A stretch of 9,427 nt of DNA from Pyrinomonadaceae bacterium (GTDB lineage: Bacteria > Acidobacteriota > Blastocatellia > Pyrinomonadales > Pyrinomonadaceae), in NCBI GenBank assembly GCA_013812565.1, contig JACCTF010001069.1, positions 1 to 9,427 of the forward strand, written 5' to 3'. Of this stretch, positions 1 to 6,728 are shown piece by piece. The stretch's first letter is position 1. Each line of letters opens with the position of its first letter. Position numbers and translations under genes: made by a program. The notes beneath the pieces were generated by a model. It was not told where the DNA came from, searched no databases, and worked only from the letters and a program-made list of their open reading frames with translations.

Positions 1-772
1 GATCAGTGAGCGGCAACAGAAGCGTGCCGCCGATGAGGTCGCGGTAGCGTTCATCAGTTGGATTGACAGCGACTGCCGTGTCGCCGAGCATTGTCTCGGG
101 CCGCGTCGTGGCAACCGTAATATGCTCGTTGCCAGTGCGCCCATTAGCCCTCAACGGATACTGCAGGTAGTAGAGCTTTCCGTGTTGCGACTCTTTATCA
201 ACTTCGAGGTCGGAGAGCGCCGTCTGCTCGTTCGGACACCAGTTGACGATGTAGTCGCCGCGATAGATTAATCCTTCTTCGTACAATCGCACGAAGACTT
301 CGCGCACCGCACGCGATAGTCCCTCATCCATCGTGAAGCGTTGGCGGGACCAGTCAACCGATGCGCCCTCGCGTCGCATCTGCTGAATGATCTGCGAGCC
401 GTACTGCTCCTTCCACTGCCACACACGTTCGACAAACCGTTCGCGGCCAAGATCGTGACGCGAGAGTTTCTCTTTCCGCAACTCGCGTTCGACGACAACC
501 TGCGTCGAGATTCCCGCGTGATCTTCACCGGGAAGCCAGAGCGTGCGATAGCCGAGCATTCGCTTGTGCCGGGTCATCACGTCCATCAAGGTATGCTGAA
601 GGGCATGGCCCATGTGAAGCGAGCCGGTCACGTTTGGCGGCGGGATCACAATCGAGAAGACGGGAGCGGATGGATCGCGGTTTATCTCCGGCGCAAAGCA
701 GCCCTCCTTTTCCCAGCGCGCGTAGTGTTGTTCTTCAGCTTGTTTCGGGTCGTAGGTTTTTGGGATTTCCAT
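1..772 (-). CDS. valS: Valine-tRNA ligase (ValS), N-terminal part; 3' end beyond the window
   Basis: Cytoplasmic class I aminoacyl-tRNA synthetase that charges tRNA(Val) with valine. The 257 visible residues begin [20 protein letters not shown], a typical ValS start. The class I HIGH signature appears as HMGH at residues 53-56 within [26 protein letters not shown] (80-91) matches the family's LPGxDHAGIATQ block. [10 protein letters not shown] (140-149) and NWCP (177-180) follow. The [11 protein letters not shown] motif (221-231) opens the editing (CP1) domain that removes mischarged threonine. The KMSKS loop and anticodon-binding region lie past the left edge. I chose the ATG at 772. An in-frame TGA three codons upstream limits any extension to one GTG codon directly before it. 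There is no convincing Shine-Dalgarno. The next gene upstream ends 336 nt away, so valS is probably its own transcription unit. Identity is firm; the start is nearly so. Confidence 0.97.
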   Translation of the reverse strand, partial: MEIPKTYDPKQAEEQHYARWEKEGCFAPEINRDPSAPVFSIVIPPPNVTGSLHMGHALQHTLMDVMTRHKRMLGYRTLWLPGEDHAGISTQVVVERELRKEKLSRHDLGRERFVERVWQWKEQYGSQIIQQMRREGASVDWSRQRFTMDEGLSRAVREVFVRLYEEGLIYRGDYIVNWCPNEQTALSDLEVDKESQHGKLYYLQYPLRANGRTGNEHITVATTRPETMLGDTAVAVNPTDERYRDLIGGTLLLPLTD

Positions 773-1108
773 CACGGCTCAAGTATAACAACAGACGGTT
801 AGACGTTCACGCGCCCGCCGATTGCATTCTGGAATCAATGAGTTCTTACAGCGAGTTCCATAAGAGAGAGCAGGCAGAAGCCCAACTATCAGGGAGCGTC
901 CATCGAGCATGAGCACGCCCGCACCAGACGCTTCGGGCTTACGCCATCTGTTCATATGGATTATCCCTTGTAGGCTTGGCGTCTTGGCAGTTGGGAAGTA
1001 ATGACATTTGGGCGACAAGCTGAAAACGGATCGAGCCATGCGGCTTCGCTTCTACTGCCGCCGTCTCAATCCGTTGTTAATTGTCGCTTTTTTCGATTCA
1101 GCGAAGTC
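773..1108. other. Intergenic stretch between the receiver gene and valS; no gene seen
   Basis: This is 336 bases with no convincing coding sequence on either strand. The longest minus-strand frame (779-1039, 86 codons) gives a protein with no recognisable motif and no ribosome site, so I do not call it. No tRNA-like cloverleaf, T-box or strong terminator is apparent. A short TCGCT/AGCGA pairing near 1083-1105, just past the receiver stop, is not followed by a T-run. The only element I would mark is the weak valS promoter at its left end. Confidence 0.6.
782..810 (-). promoter_or_regulatory. Possible valS promoter close to the start codon
   Basis: On the minus strand TATACT (787 to 782) is a 5/6 match to a sigma-70 -10 box. 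Seventeen bases upstream is GTGAAC (810 to 805), only 3/6 against TTGACA. The -10 ends 9 nt before the valS ATG. A transcript from it would begin only a few bases before the start codon, which fits the absence of a Shine-Dalgarno. Based on motif and position only. Confidence 0.3.
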
Positions 1109-2428
1109 TTACTGGGATTTCGATCTCTCTTCTTCGAGGCGGCGTTTGATCAAAAGTTCAGCGAGTTGCGGAACTACTTCCCATGCAATCTCGCGTATAA
1201 CTTTTTCTGAAAGGTGTTCAACGGCTCGGCGTGCGATTCTGTCAATCACTTCAGGCGGTAGCTGGTCCAAATCAACTTGTTGCGCCATAGCATCCTGGGT
1301 AGCATTTTGGACGGCGTCCCGCGTGGCTTCGCGTGCCGGAGAGGTATGATCGCTCTCAGCCGTAGCCCCAGTCGGGCCTTCTGTTGTTGCCGCTGGTGAT
1401 GCAATCGTTGAGGCAGAGGCGGCAAATGTTAAAGGATCTTCCCCGTAGGCAGCGGCTGTAGTGGCGCGGCTAGATGTCGCAGTGGGTGGTGGTTGGGGCG
1501 CAGGCGTTTCGTCGGCGAGATCGAGGATAAAGTCGTCGGCTTCAACAGCAAGCGGGGGAGGTTCATTATCGCCGAGATCAAGCAGCGCGTCATCAGCCGA
1601 TGCGGCGCTCGCCATGCGCGTAGCGTAAGCAGGTTGAACTGAACGGTCGTCGCTTTCCGAAGCGAAAAGGCGAGGTTCCAGCGGGTTGAGGTTTTGTAGA
1701 TCTTCCCCTTCGCGTGACAGGTTGGTGGGCTGTCCACCCATCGCTTCGGCAGCAGCCACAAGCGGAGTCGTTGCACGCGATCCGCTCGCACTGCCAAACT
1801 TTTTGGCGGGCGTGGCCTCAATCATCTGATCATCCATAGCTTCATCAGCAAACAGTTCTTTAACGGAAGGTTCAGAGTCAGGCGTAATCAAGCGCGCGGT
1901 GCTCGTCACCTCTCCGGTTGAATTCAGCAGCGATGTGAATGTATCCGCAAGGCGCGGCTCCTCGATTTCTTCAACGCTCATATTTTCTGAAACACGCGGG
2001 GCACGCTCTCCGAGCCTTGGTTGGTCTTCAGCCGTTTCATCTTCACTGGTTCGGTTGGTTAGTAGAGAGCCAACCTTGTTCACCAATCCGCGAATTGATT
2101 GAAATGGTTTGGTCAAGAATCCATCCGCGCCAACTCTGCGCGCCTCCGCTTCGTTAAAAGGTTCGAATGCGCCGACGAGAAGCATAACAGGGATATGGCC
2201 GAATCGCTCGTCGCGTTTGATACGTTCACAGACTTCATAGCCCGTGAGGCCGGGCATGAAAACATCCGCGAGCACGATGTCGGGCGCATCCGCCTCTAAT
2301 CTTTCGATCACTAGATCGCCTGTGCCCACAGTTGTGACCTTCATGCCTTCATCTGTAAAGGTCAAATCAATCACTTTCTGGATGGTGATTGAATCATCGG
2401 CAAGCAGCAGTTTGCGTCCCGTTAACAA
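1109..2428 (-). CDS. Response-regulator-like protein: receiver domain, long acidic/Ala-rich linker, conserved helical C-terminus
   Basis: Predicted 439-residue cytoplasmic protein. A receiver domain spans about residues 5-122: acidic pair D11/D12, phospho-acceptor D55 in VLADVFMPGLTGYEVC, and K107 in FLTKPF. The usual Thr/Ser switch residue after strand 4 is V85 (MLLVGAFEPF), so output may not follow the CheY mechanism. Residues about 124-386 are low-complexity (A, T, S, P, D, E) with no fold I recognise. They contain two similar acidic motifs, DDALLDLGD (279-287) and DDFILDLAD (298-306). Residues 387-439 form a charged helical segment containing VIREIAWEVVPQLAELLIK; from memory similar tails end receiver proteins in Acidobacteriota and Myxococcota. 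There is no DNA-binding or enzymatic output domain. I start at TTG 2428, 8-10 nt after GGAGGAG. The frame stays open upstream to 2566, but that extension looks non-coding. Partner kinase and output are unknown. Confidence 0.88.
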   Translation of the reverse strand: MLTGRKLLLADDSITIQKVIDLTFTDEGMKVTTVGTGDLVIERLEADAPDIVLADVFMPGLTGYEVCERIKRDERFGHIPVMLLVGAFEPFNEAEARRVGADGFLTKPFQSIRGLVNKVGSLLTNRTSEDETAEDQPRLGERAPRVSENMSVEEIEEPRLADTFTSLLNSTGEVTSTARLITPDSEPSVKELFADEAMDDQMIEATPAKKFGSASGSRATTPLVAAAEAMGGQPTNLSREGEDLQNLNPLEPRLFASESDDRSVQPAYATRMASAASADDALLDLGDNEPPPLAVEADDFILDLADETPAPQPPPTATSSRATTAAAYGEDPLTFAASASTIASPAATTEGPTGATAESDHTSPAREATRDAVQNATQDAMAQQVDLDQLPPEVIDRIARRAVEHLSEKVIREIAWEVVPQLAELLIKRRLEEERSKSQ

Positions 2429-2435
2429 GAGCCAT

Positions 2436-2443
2436 TCTCCTCC
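2436..2443 (-). promoter_or_regulatory. Shine-Dalgarno that decides the receiver gene start
   Basis: GGAGGAGA on the minus strand is the strongest ribosome site near this gene. It lies 8-10 nt before the in-frame TTG at 2428. An ATG at 2435 begins immediately after it but is out of frame and stops after 13 codons (TGA ending at 2394). Spacing favours TTG for the long protein. Confidence 0.6.
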
Positions 2444-2524
2444 GTGAGGACGAACGTTGTTCGCCAGAGAGCCTGCAAAATGTACGGCGCGGGCGGACAG
2501 CGCTGGGGCGTGTGAGACTTTAAC

Positions 2525-2559
2525 GCGCAACTCATTGGGGCGCGAGTTGCGCTCGCAAC
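2525..2559. repeat. Overlapping inverted repeats upstream of the receiver gene
   Basis: GCGCAACTC (2525-2533) pairs perfectly with GAGTTGCGC (2544-2552) across a 10-nt loop. The same right arm can pair instead as GTTGC (2546-2550) with GCAAC (2555-2559). The two hairpins exclude each other. They lie about 100 nt upstream of the TTG start. They could be a leader structure or chance; no consensus promoter is evident in this 214-nt gap. Confidence 0.35.
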
Positions 2560-2621
2560 CTAACACCCACGCTGCAAACCCGTCAAGCAGATTACGTATG
2601 GCAGATTCGGGGAAGCTTTAA

Positions 2622-2669
2622 CCAAAAGCACAAACGTTGCGATCAGCGATTTTGATCGTTGATCGCAAC
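2622..2669 (-). terminator. Hairpin overlapping the stop of the GspG-like gene; probable terminator
   Basis: GTTGCGATCA (2636-2645) and TGATCGCAAC (2660-2669) are perfect 10-bp arms. They are followed inward by a mismatch (C-A on the minus transcript) and a further CGAT/ATCG pairing, closing on a 4-nt loop. On the minus strand a T-rich stretch follows (GTTTGTGCTTTT). The 5' arm is made of the gene's last codons, and the stop TGA (2645 to 2643) lies in the 3' half of the hairpin. The T-run is interrupted, so termination strength is uncertain. Confidence 0.55.
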
Positions 2670-3251
2670 ATCATCCGTGGTTCTCGCGATGCGGTCGGGT
2701 CCCGCTGAGCGCAGGGAAAAGCGGTCCGTGGTGCCTTCGTATCCGTATGGGGTATGCCACGGGTCGAGGCGCACGACGCGCGTCATGTAACGCGGGCTAA
2801 GCTGATCGATAAGCACGGCGTGATCTTCCGTGACCACATAGAATCCTCGTTCGCGCCGAAACGCTTCGAGCGCTCCCCTCATCATCTCTAGTTCGGCGCG
2901 GGCGCGTTCTCGCTTCTCAACATTGATCGCGTTCACCAATAGATCAATATCTTCCCAACGGTTGTCGCCCGTGCGAATCTCTGCAACATTCCACTTGCCA
3001 TCTTCGCCCCGGCTGAAACGAAACGCCGTCTCAACTTCGGCGACAACCACCGCCGATGCTCCTAGAACTGAAATGTCTTTCACTCGCACGGCATCGGTCT
3101 TTAGTTCAATCCCCGCGACGCGCGCAATCAAGCGGCGGGCATCTTTTGTACTCAACTTGCCGGCCTTCTCTGCGCCGACGATTACCGCCGCCGTACAGCA
3201 CAGCAGTACGCCGCTCAAAACAAGCCACTTCCAATATTTTTCTTTATTCAT
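2643..3251 (-). CDS. Membrane-anchored protein with GspG-like (major pseudopilin) C-terminal domain
   Basis: Predicted 202-residue protein. A basic N-terminus is followed by one hydrophobic segment at about residues 8-27 (a signal anchor or signal peptide), so the rest is probably outside the cytoplasm. Residues 35-110 look like a small domain with beta strands (DGKWNVAEIRTGDNRWEDI). Residues about 112-195 resemble the C-terminal half of type II secretion GspG: an amphipathic helix (RARAELEMMRGALEAFRRERG), then LDPWHTPYGYE and FSLRSAGPDRIARTTDDV, like GspG's DPWGNPY and SxGPDG..GTDDD. The prepilin cleavage and methylation motif (GFTLIE) is absent, so it is not a standard pseudopilin. No other secretion gene is nearby. 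Start is ATG 3251 with a weak A-rich ribosome site (AAAAAGATGT). Coding status is good; function is unknown beyond the fold resemblance. Confidence 0.82.
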   Translation of the reverse strand: MNKEKYWKWLVLSGVLLCCTAAVIVGAEKAGKLSTKDARRLIARVAGIELKTDAVRVKDISVLGASAVVVAEVETAFRFSRGEDGKWNVAEIRTGDNRWEDIDLLVNAINVEKRERARAELEMMRGALEAFRRERGFYVVTEDHAVLIDQLSPRYMTRVVRLDPWHTPYGYEGTTDRFSLRSAGPDRIARTTDDVAINDQNR

Positions 3252-3392
3252 ACATCTTTTTAGCTACGAGCACGCGGGATTTGCCGAGTCATGCTGCAAG
3301 CGGTCTTACGTGCTTGTCCTGCCGACCGGAGATGTACTTTGAAAGCGGCATCCTTTGTAGTTGGAGCGTGAGCGTTAGTTTCAGAAGGGGAC

Positions 3393-3446
3393 AGCACAGA
3401 CTTCAGTCTGTGTCTGATGACTCAAGCATAGACTGAAGTCTGTGCT
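3393..3446. repeat. Palindromic repeat element (CACAGACT/AGTCTGTG type) between pdxA and the GspG-like gene
   Basis: A perfect 17-bp inverted repeat pairs 3393-3409 with 3430-3446 across a 20-nt spacer. The left arm is itself part of a smaller palindrome: CACAGACT, TC, AGTCTGTG at 3395-3412. The right arm contains AGACT, GA, AGTCT at 3430-3441. No T-run follows on either strand, so it is unlikely to be a simple terminator. The nested, compact layout suggests a REP-like dispersed element. That is inference, because only one copy is in this window. Confidence 0.7.
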
Positions 3447-3502
3447 ACTTCGCTTGCCAAATGTCCTAGTACTATCTGTTTCGATTTAGCTTCAACGACC
3501 GT

Positions 3503-4576
3503 TTAGACTTTTGCAACTTCGTAGCTTTCATCGCCGTGGGCAAGTTGTGCTGCTAGCGCAATGGCTGCCACCATGCTCGAATGCTCGGCGACGCCGCGTC
3601 CGGCGATGTCAAAGGCTGTTCCGTGATCCACCGAAGTGCGAATAAAGGGCAGGCCCAGGGTGACGTTGACGGCTTCGCCAAACGACAAGCATTTAACCGG
3701 AATCATCGCTTGGTCATGGTAGCACGCGACAACCGCATCAAACTCACCGCGCGCCGCACGCAGGAAAACTGTATCAGCCGAGATTGGACCGCGAACATCG
3801 ATCCCTTCGCTTGCGCGACACGCTTCTATGGCAGGCGCAATCTCGGCCGCTTCTTCAACGCCGAACAGTCCGCCTTCCGCGCCATGCGGATTCAACGCCG
3901 CCATCGCAATGCGCGGTTCGGCAATGCCCCAGTTTTTTAGTTCGCGATCAGCCAGCTTGATGACACGCACGATTCGATCACGCTCCACAAGGCGGATCGC
4001 TTCGGCGAGCGGCACATGCGTCGATAGAAGGATGATACGCAGGTTCGCGGCGACAAAGGCCATCGCGAATTCCGACGTGTTTGTCAGATGAGCGAGAAAC
4101 TCTGTGTGGCCGGGGAAGCTGTAGCCGCCGAGAAAGAGGGCGCGCTTGTTGATCGGGGCCGTCGCTATCGCGTCGATGTTGCCGGCAGCACACAACTCAA
4201 CGGCCGCTTCAATATACTCGGCCGCGGCACGCCCGGCAGCACTCGATTCAACGCCCGGCTCAATGTGTCCGTTGATGTTGTTTAAATGGAAGATAATCGG
4301 CCCCTCAAATGACTCCGGCCATGACTCATCACGGCGCACCACCTCATAGCCACACTGTAGATCAAGCGTTCTGGCGGTGTGCGCGAGAAGTTGCGCGTCG
4401 CCGATGATGACGGGAACGCAGAGGCGCTGTACATCTGCTTCCGCGACCGCCTTGAGAACGACCTCCGGGCCGATGCCTGCCGGGTCTCCCATCGTGATGC
4501 CGATGCGTGGGAACCGCCCTCGGGATAAACTGGCGTTGGAATGTGACAAATCTGGAGCGGGGGGAGGTGTAGTCAT
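3503..4576 (-). CDS. pdxA: 4-hydroxythreonine-4-phosphate dehydrogenase (PdxA)
   Basis: NAD-dependent cytoplasmic enzyme of the DXP-dependent vitamin B6 pathway. It oxidises 4-phosphooxy-L-threonine, whose product decarboxylates and is joined to deoxyxylulose phosphate by PdxJ. At 357 residues it is slightly longer than the usual ~330, because of a Pro/Ser-rich leader of about 22 residues before PRIGITMGDPAGIGPEV (23-39). Recognisable blocks are FPGHTEFLAHL (154-164, substrate-binding His), STHVPL (185-190), LNPHGAEGGLFG (228-239), SADTVF (266-271), CYHDQAMIPVK (285-295) and IRTSVDHGTAFDIAG (312-326). By alignment with E. coli PdxA the divalent-metal ligands are H187, H231 and H287, all present. 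The family's NPHAGEGG reads NPHGAEGG here, a minor swap. Start is ATG 4576, with a poor Shine-Dalgarno. It lies 51 nt after the Hfq-like gene on the same strand, so co-transcription is likely. No pdxJ or other B6 gene is in view. Confidence 0.97.
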   Translation of the reverse strand: MTTPPPAPDLSHSNASLSRGRFPRIGITMGDPAGIGPEVVLKAVAEADVQRLCVPVIIGDAQLLAHTARTLDLQCGYEVVRRDESWPESFEGPIIFHLNNINGHIEPGVESSAAGRAAAEYIEAAVELCAAGNIDAIATAPINKRALFLGGYSFPGHTEFLAHLTNTSEFAMAFVAANLRIILLSTHVPLAEAIRLVERDRIVRVIKLADRELKNWGIAEPRIAMAALNPHGAEGGLFGVEEAAEIAPAIEACRASEGIDVRGPISADTVFLRAARGEFDAVVACYHDQAMIPVKCLSFGEAVNVTLGLPFIRTSVDHGTAFDIAGRGVAEHSSMVAAIALAAQLAHGDESYEVAKV

Positions 4577-4627
4577 GGCTTTATTAACACAAGCTCAGGA
4601 GGGATTGTTGGGATATGCATCCCTACT

Positions 4628-5077
4628 TCAACCGGGCGGCGCAGTTATGGAGATGCTCTGTTTCACCTCGCGGTCTTCGGCCTTATACATGTATTTGATA
4701 TTGTGCTTTAGCAGCAGAATATTGGGCGCCGACCGCCGGTTAATTTTGAGGGCGCTTCGATCATACCATTCGATAGTTCCCTCGATCTCCTCGCCATCCT
4801 GCAACACGATTACCATTGGCGTATGTGAATCCATCTGTTTCTTGTAGTAAAAAATCTCTGCGTTGGTTTCTGTTATAGGAACGCGTTTACGTCCCCCCTG
4901 TACGGCTGAAGCAGTCGATGCTCCCGATTGTTGTGTGCCGCGCCCCTGCGGCGATGGCGAGTTGCTACGACTTCCAAACGAGTCGCCACTGCCGGTGCGC
5001 TCTTTCTGCGCAGGCAGCGGTGGACCTTCGCGCCCCTTGATCTCTGCCAACGTTGGTCGTATGAGTTTGCGATTCAC
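4628..5077 (-). CDS. hfq: Hfq/Sm-like RNA-binding protein with a long disordered N-terminal extension
   Basis: Predicted 149-residue cytoplasmic protein. Residues about 71-133 match a bacterial Sm (Hfq) fold: a short helix NAEIFYYKKQMDS, Sm1-type strands MVIVLQDGEEIEGTIEWYDRS (88-108), and the Sm2-type strand ending LLLKHNIKYMYK (121-132). The KH pair of Hfq's conserved YKHAIS is kept (K124-H125). The Gln-Asp at the start of the canonical Hfq helix appears replaced, so the U-rich binding site may differ. Canonical Hfq starts almost directly at the Sm fold. This one has about 70 extra N-terminal residues rich in Ser, Gly, Gln, Arg and Pro, apparently disordered and basic. Start is GTG 5077, with AAGGTAGG about 9 nt upstream. 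It follows the ftsZ terminator, so it probably has its own promoter, and pdxA lies directly downstream. The Hfq-like fold is confident; action as an sRNA chaperone is inferred. Confidence 0.87.
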   Translation of the reverse strand: MNRKLIRPTLAEIKGREGPPLPAQKERTGSGDSFGSRSNSPSPQGRGTQQSGASTASAVQGGRKRVPITETNAEIFYYKKQMDSHTPMVIVLQDGEEIEGTIEWYDRSALKINRRSAPNILLLKHNIKYMYKAEDREVKQSISITAPPG

Positions 5078-5323
5078 TGTTGATAACCTACCTTCACTTT
5101 TTAGCGGAAGAATTGTTAAGAGCAGTTACGGTTCTACGTTCATCTACTGGTGAGTGGCAGATGGGCGAAAGTGCACGGGGCAACCGCTTCAGGCTACTCT
5201 CGCTGGCTACGGCCAGCTTCAGGGCGAGCAACCTAACTTATCCGCGATCAATTACAACCATGCCAGGAATGCGCGACATGCTACATGACCGATAGGTGTT
5301 TGGCAAGCTTGAAGGCCGAAATG
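5078..5323. other. Intergenic region between the ftsZ terminator and the Hfq-like gene
   Basis: About 246 bases without a convincing gene on either strand. It should contain the Hfq-like gene's promoter, but I see no good -35/-10 pair. The one structured spot is a 6-bp hairpin, GCTGGC-TACG-GCCAGC (5202-5217), flanked by imperfect pairing of CTCGC with GCGAG. Read on the plus strand the loop is the stable cUACGg tetraloop type. It has no T-run, so it is not a typical terminator. Confidence 0.5.
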
Positions 5324-5369
5324 AAAAAGCGGAAGGTTGCAGGTGAAAATCGCCCCGCTGCCTTCCGCT
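5324..5369 (-). terminator. Intrinsic-type terminator after ftsZ
   Basis: On the minus strand AGCGGAAGG (5369 to 5361) pairs with CCTTCCGCT (5336 to 5328), a 9-bp GC-rich stem. The intervening loop of about 24 nt is partly self-complementary (CAG/CTG). TTTTT (5328 to 5324) follows immediately. It starts 23 nt past the ftsZ stop. Orientation and position fit the end of the ftsQAZ transcript. Confidence 0.75.
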
Positions 5370-5392
5370 CTCTACCACAAACAAGCTTGTTC

Positions 5393-6586
5393 TCAATCAG
5401 CTTTTTTGCGAATAAAAGTCGGAACGTCCAAGTCATCTGCGCGTGATTGTGCGGCGCTTGAGCGCGGCGGCGGAAGATCATCGCGTTCGCGTTGTGAGGA
5501 TGTTGGCGGCGCATAGCGCGGCGCTGATGAACTGGACGAAGCCGCCGCGGTTGTCGCACCGCTCGCATGAAGCGGGCCGAGACTTGCTATCTCTTTATCG
5601 AAGCCGGTCGCGATTACAGTGATCTTCATCTCGTCGCGTATCGACTCGTCTATCACCGCGCCGAAGATAATGTTGGCATCATCATCAGCCGCTTCGCGAA
5701 TAATGGACGATGCCTCATTGACTTCAAAGAGCGTTAAGTCCGGCCCGCCCGTGATGTTAATCAATACGCCTTTAGCACCCTCGATGGTCGCCTCCTCCAG
5801 AAGCGGCGAAGAGATAGCTTGCTGCGTCGCTTCCAGGGCGCGGTTCTCCCCGCTGGCACGACCAGCTCCCATTAACGCTAATCCCATTCCAGCCATGATC
5901 GTTTTGACATCAGCGAAATCAAGGTTGATCAGGCCGGGCACAATGATCAAATCGCTGATGCCCTGCACCGCTTGGCGCAGCACATCATCCGCCATTTTGA
6001 ACGCATCGGTGAGCGAGACGTTGCGGTCTACCGTATGCAGCAAACGCTCGTTCGGGATCGTGATCACCGTATCGACGCACTCACGCAGTTCTCTGAGGCC
6101 GTGTTCGGCCTGCAACATGCGGCGGCGTCCTTCAAAGAGAAACGGCTTGGTGACAACTGCGACCGTCAAGGCGTTCAACTCGGTCGCAAGGCTGGCGATG
6201 ATCGGCGCTGCGCCGGTGCCCGTCCCACCGCCGAGGCCCGTGGTGACAAAGACCATGTCGGCGCCTTCCAGTGCTTCGATGATCTTCTCCGTGTCTTCCA
6301 AAGCGGCATCGCGCCCCACCACCGGATTAGCCCCAGCACCGAGGCCCTTGGTGAGCCTGCCGCCGAGCTGAATCTTAATCGGCGCACGCGAGCGCTTCAA
6401 CGCTTGAAGGTCTGTGTTGGCGACAAGAAACTCGATGCCCTCAATGCCAGATTCAATCATGCGATTGACGGCGTTGCCGCCGCCCCCGCCAACCCCAATT
6501 ACTTTGATTCGTGCGCCGGTGATCGGTGGGTCATCATCAATGAAGATATTAATCCCGCTCCCCGGTGAACGGCCTTCCGGTGTCAT
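5393..6586 (-). CDS. ftsZ: Cell division protein FtsZ
   Basis: Tubulin-like GTPase that polymerises at midcell into the ring organising division. At 397 residues it is of usual length. After a short N-terminal segment, the nucleotide-binding domain starts at [19 protein letters not shown] (25-43). VANTDLQAL (55-63) follows. The tubulin signature GGGTGTG is at 119-125. The T7 (synergy) loop [11 protein letters not shown] at 221-231 carries the catalytic acidic residues D223 and D226. The C-terminal domain ends near residue 330. A variable Ala/Ser/Pro/Arg linker (about 338-385) leads to the conserved C-terminal peptide [12 protein letters not shown] (386-397), which in the family binds FtsA and other tethers. 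Start is ATG 6586, with AAAGGA 8 nt upstream. A TATAAT box in the 142-nt gap after ftsA suggests separate expression in addition to read-through. All key motifs are intact. Confidence 0.99.
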   Translation of the reverse strand: MTPEGRSPGSGINIFIDDDPPITGARIKVIGVGGGGGNAVNRMIESGIEGIEFLVANTDLQALKRSRAPIKIQLGGRLTKGLGAGANPVVGRDAALEDTEKIIEALEGADMVFVTTGLGGGTGTGAAPIIASLATELNALTVAVVTKPFLFEGRRRMLQAEHGLRELRECVDTVITIPNERLLHTVDRNVSLTDAFKMADDVLRQAVQGISDLIIVPGLINLDFADVKTIMAGMGLALMGAGRASGENRALEATQQAISSPLLEEATIEGAKGVLINITGGPDLTLFEVNEASSIIREAADDDANIIFGAVIDESIRDEMKITVIATGFDKEIASLGPLHASGATTAAASSSSSAPRYAPPTSSQRERDDLPPPRSSAAQSRADDLDVPTFIRKKAD

Positions 6587-6634
6587 AATAGCTATCCTTT
6601 CTGTCTTGATAATTACGCCGCTGACAGTAAGCGC

Positions 6635-6640
6635 ATTATA
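6635..6640 (-). promoter_or_regulatory. Candidate -10 box of an ftsZ promoter in the ftsA-ftsZ gap
   Basis: A perfect TATAAT on the minus strand lies about 50 nt before the ftsZ ATG. The Shine-Dalgarno AAAGGA is at 6600 to 6595. No sequence resembling TTGACA is found at 16-18 bp spacing, and there is no TGn extension, so an activator or an alternative -35 would be needed. Another AT-rich palindrome, CTATATATAG (6673-6682), lies upstream in the same gap. Confidence 0.4.
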
Positions 6641-6728
6641 CGTTTATGTTGGGCCGCGTGCGTTAGCAATCCCTATATATAGCGGACTACATCTTGTGCC
6701 GACTGGCGCGGCAGCATACAACAAGTTG

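Noticed and set aside
779..1039. 86-codon minus-strand frame between the receiver gene and valS
   Set aside because: No ribosome site and no recognisable motif; the composition looks random.
2429..2566. N-terminal extension of the receiver protein up to an upstream ATG at 2566
   Set aside because: The added 46 residues show no family resemblance, and a strong Shine-Dalgarno sits just before the TTG at 2428, where the receiver fold begins.
3056..3436. Plus-strand frame running from the GspG-like gene into the palindromic repeat
   Set aside because: It is antisense to a supported gene and ends in a repeat; no domain or ribosome site.
5202..5217. 6-bp hairpin with TACG loop as a terminator for a plus-strand transcript
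   Set aside because: No T-run and no plus-strand gene nearby; kept only as a note in the intergenic entry.
5619..6568. Long plus-strand frames opposite ftsZ
   Set aside because: They mirror the codon pattern of ftsZ, which is unambiguous on the other strand, and their translations have no motifs.
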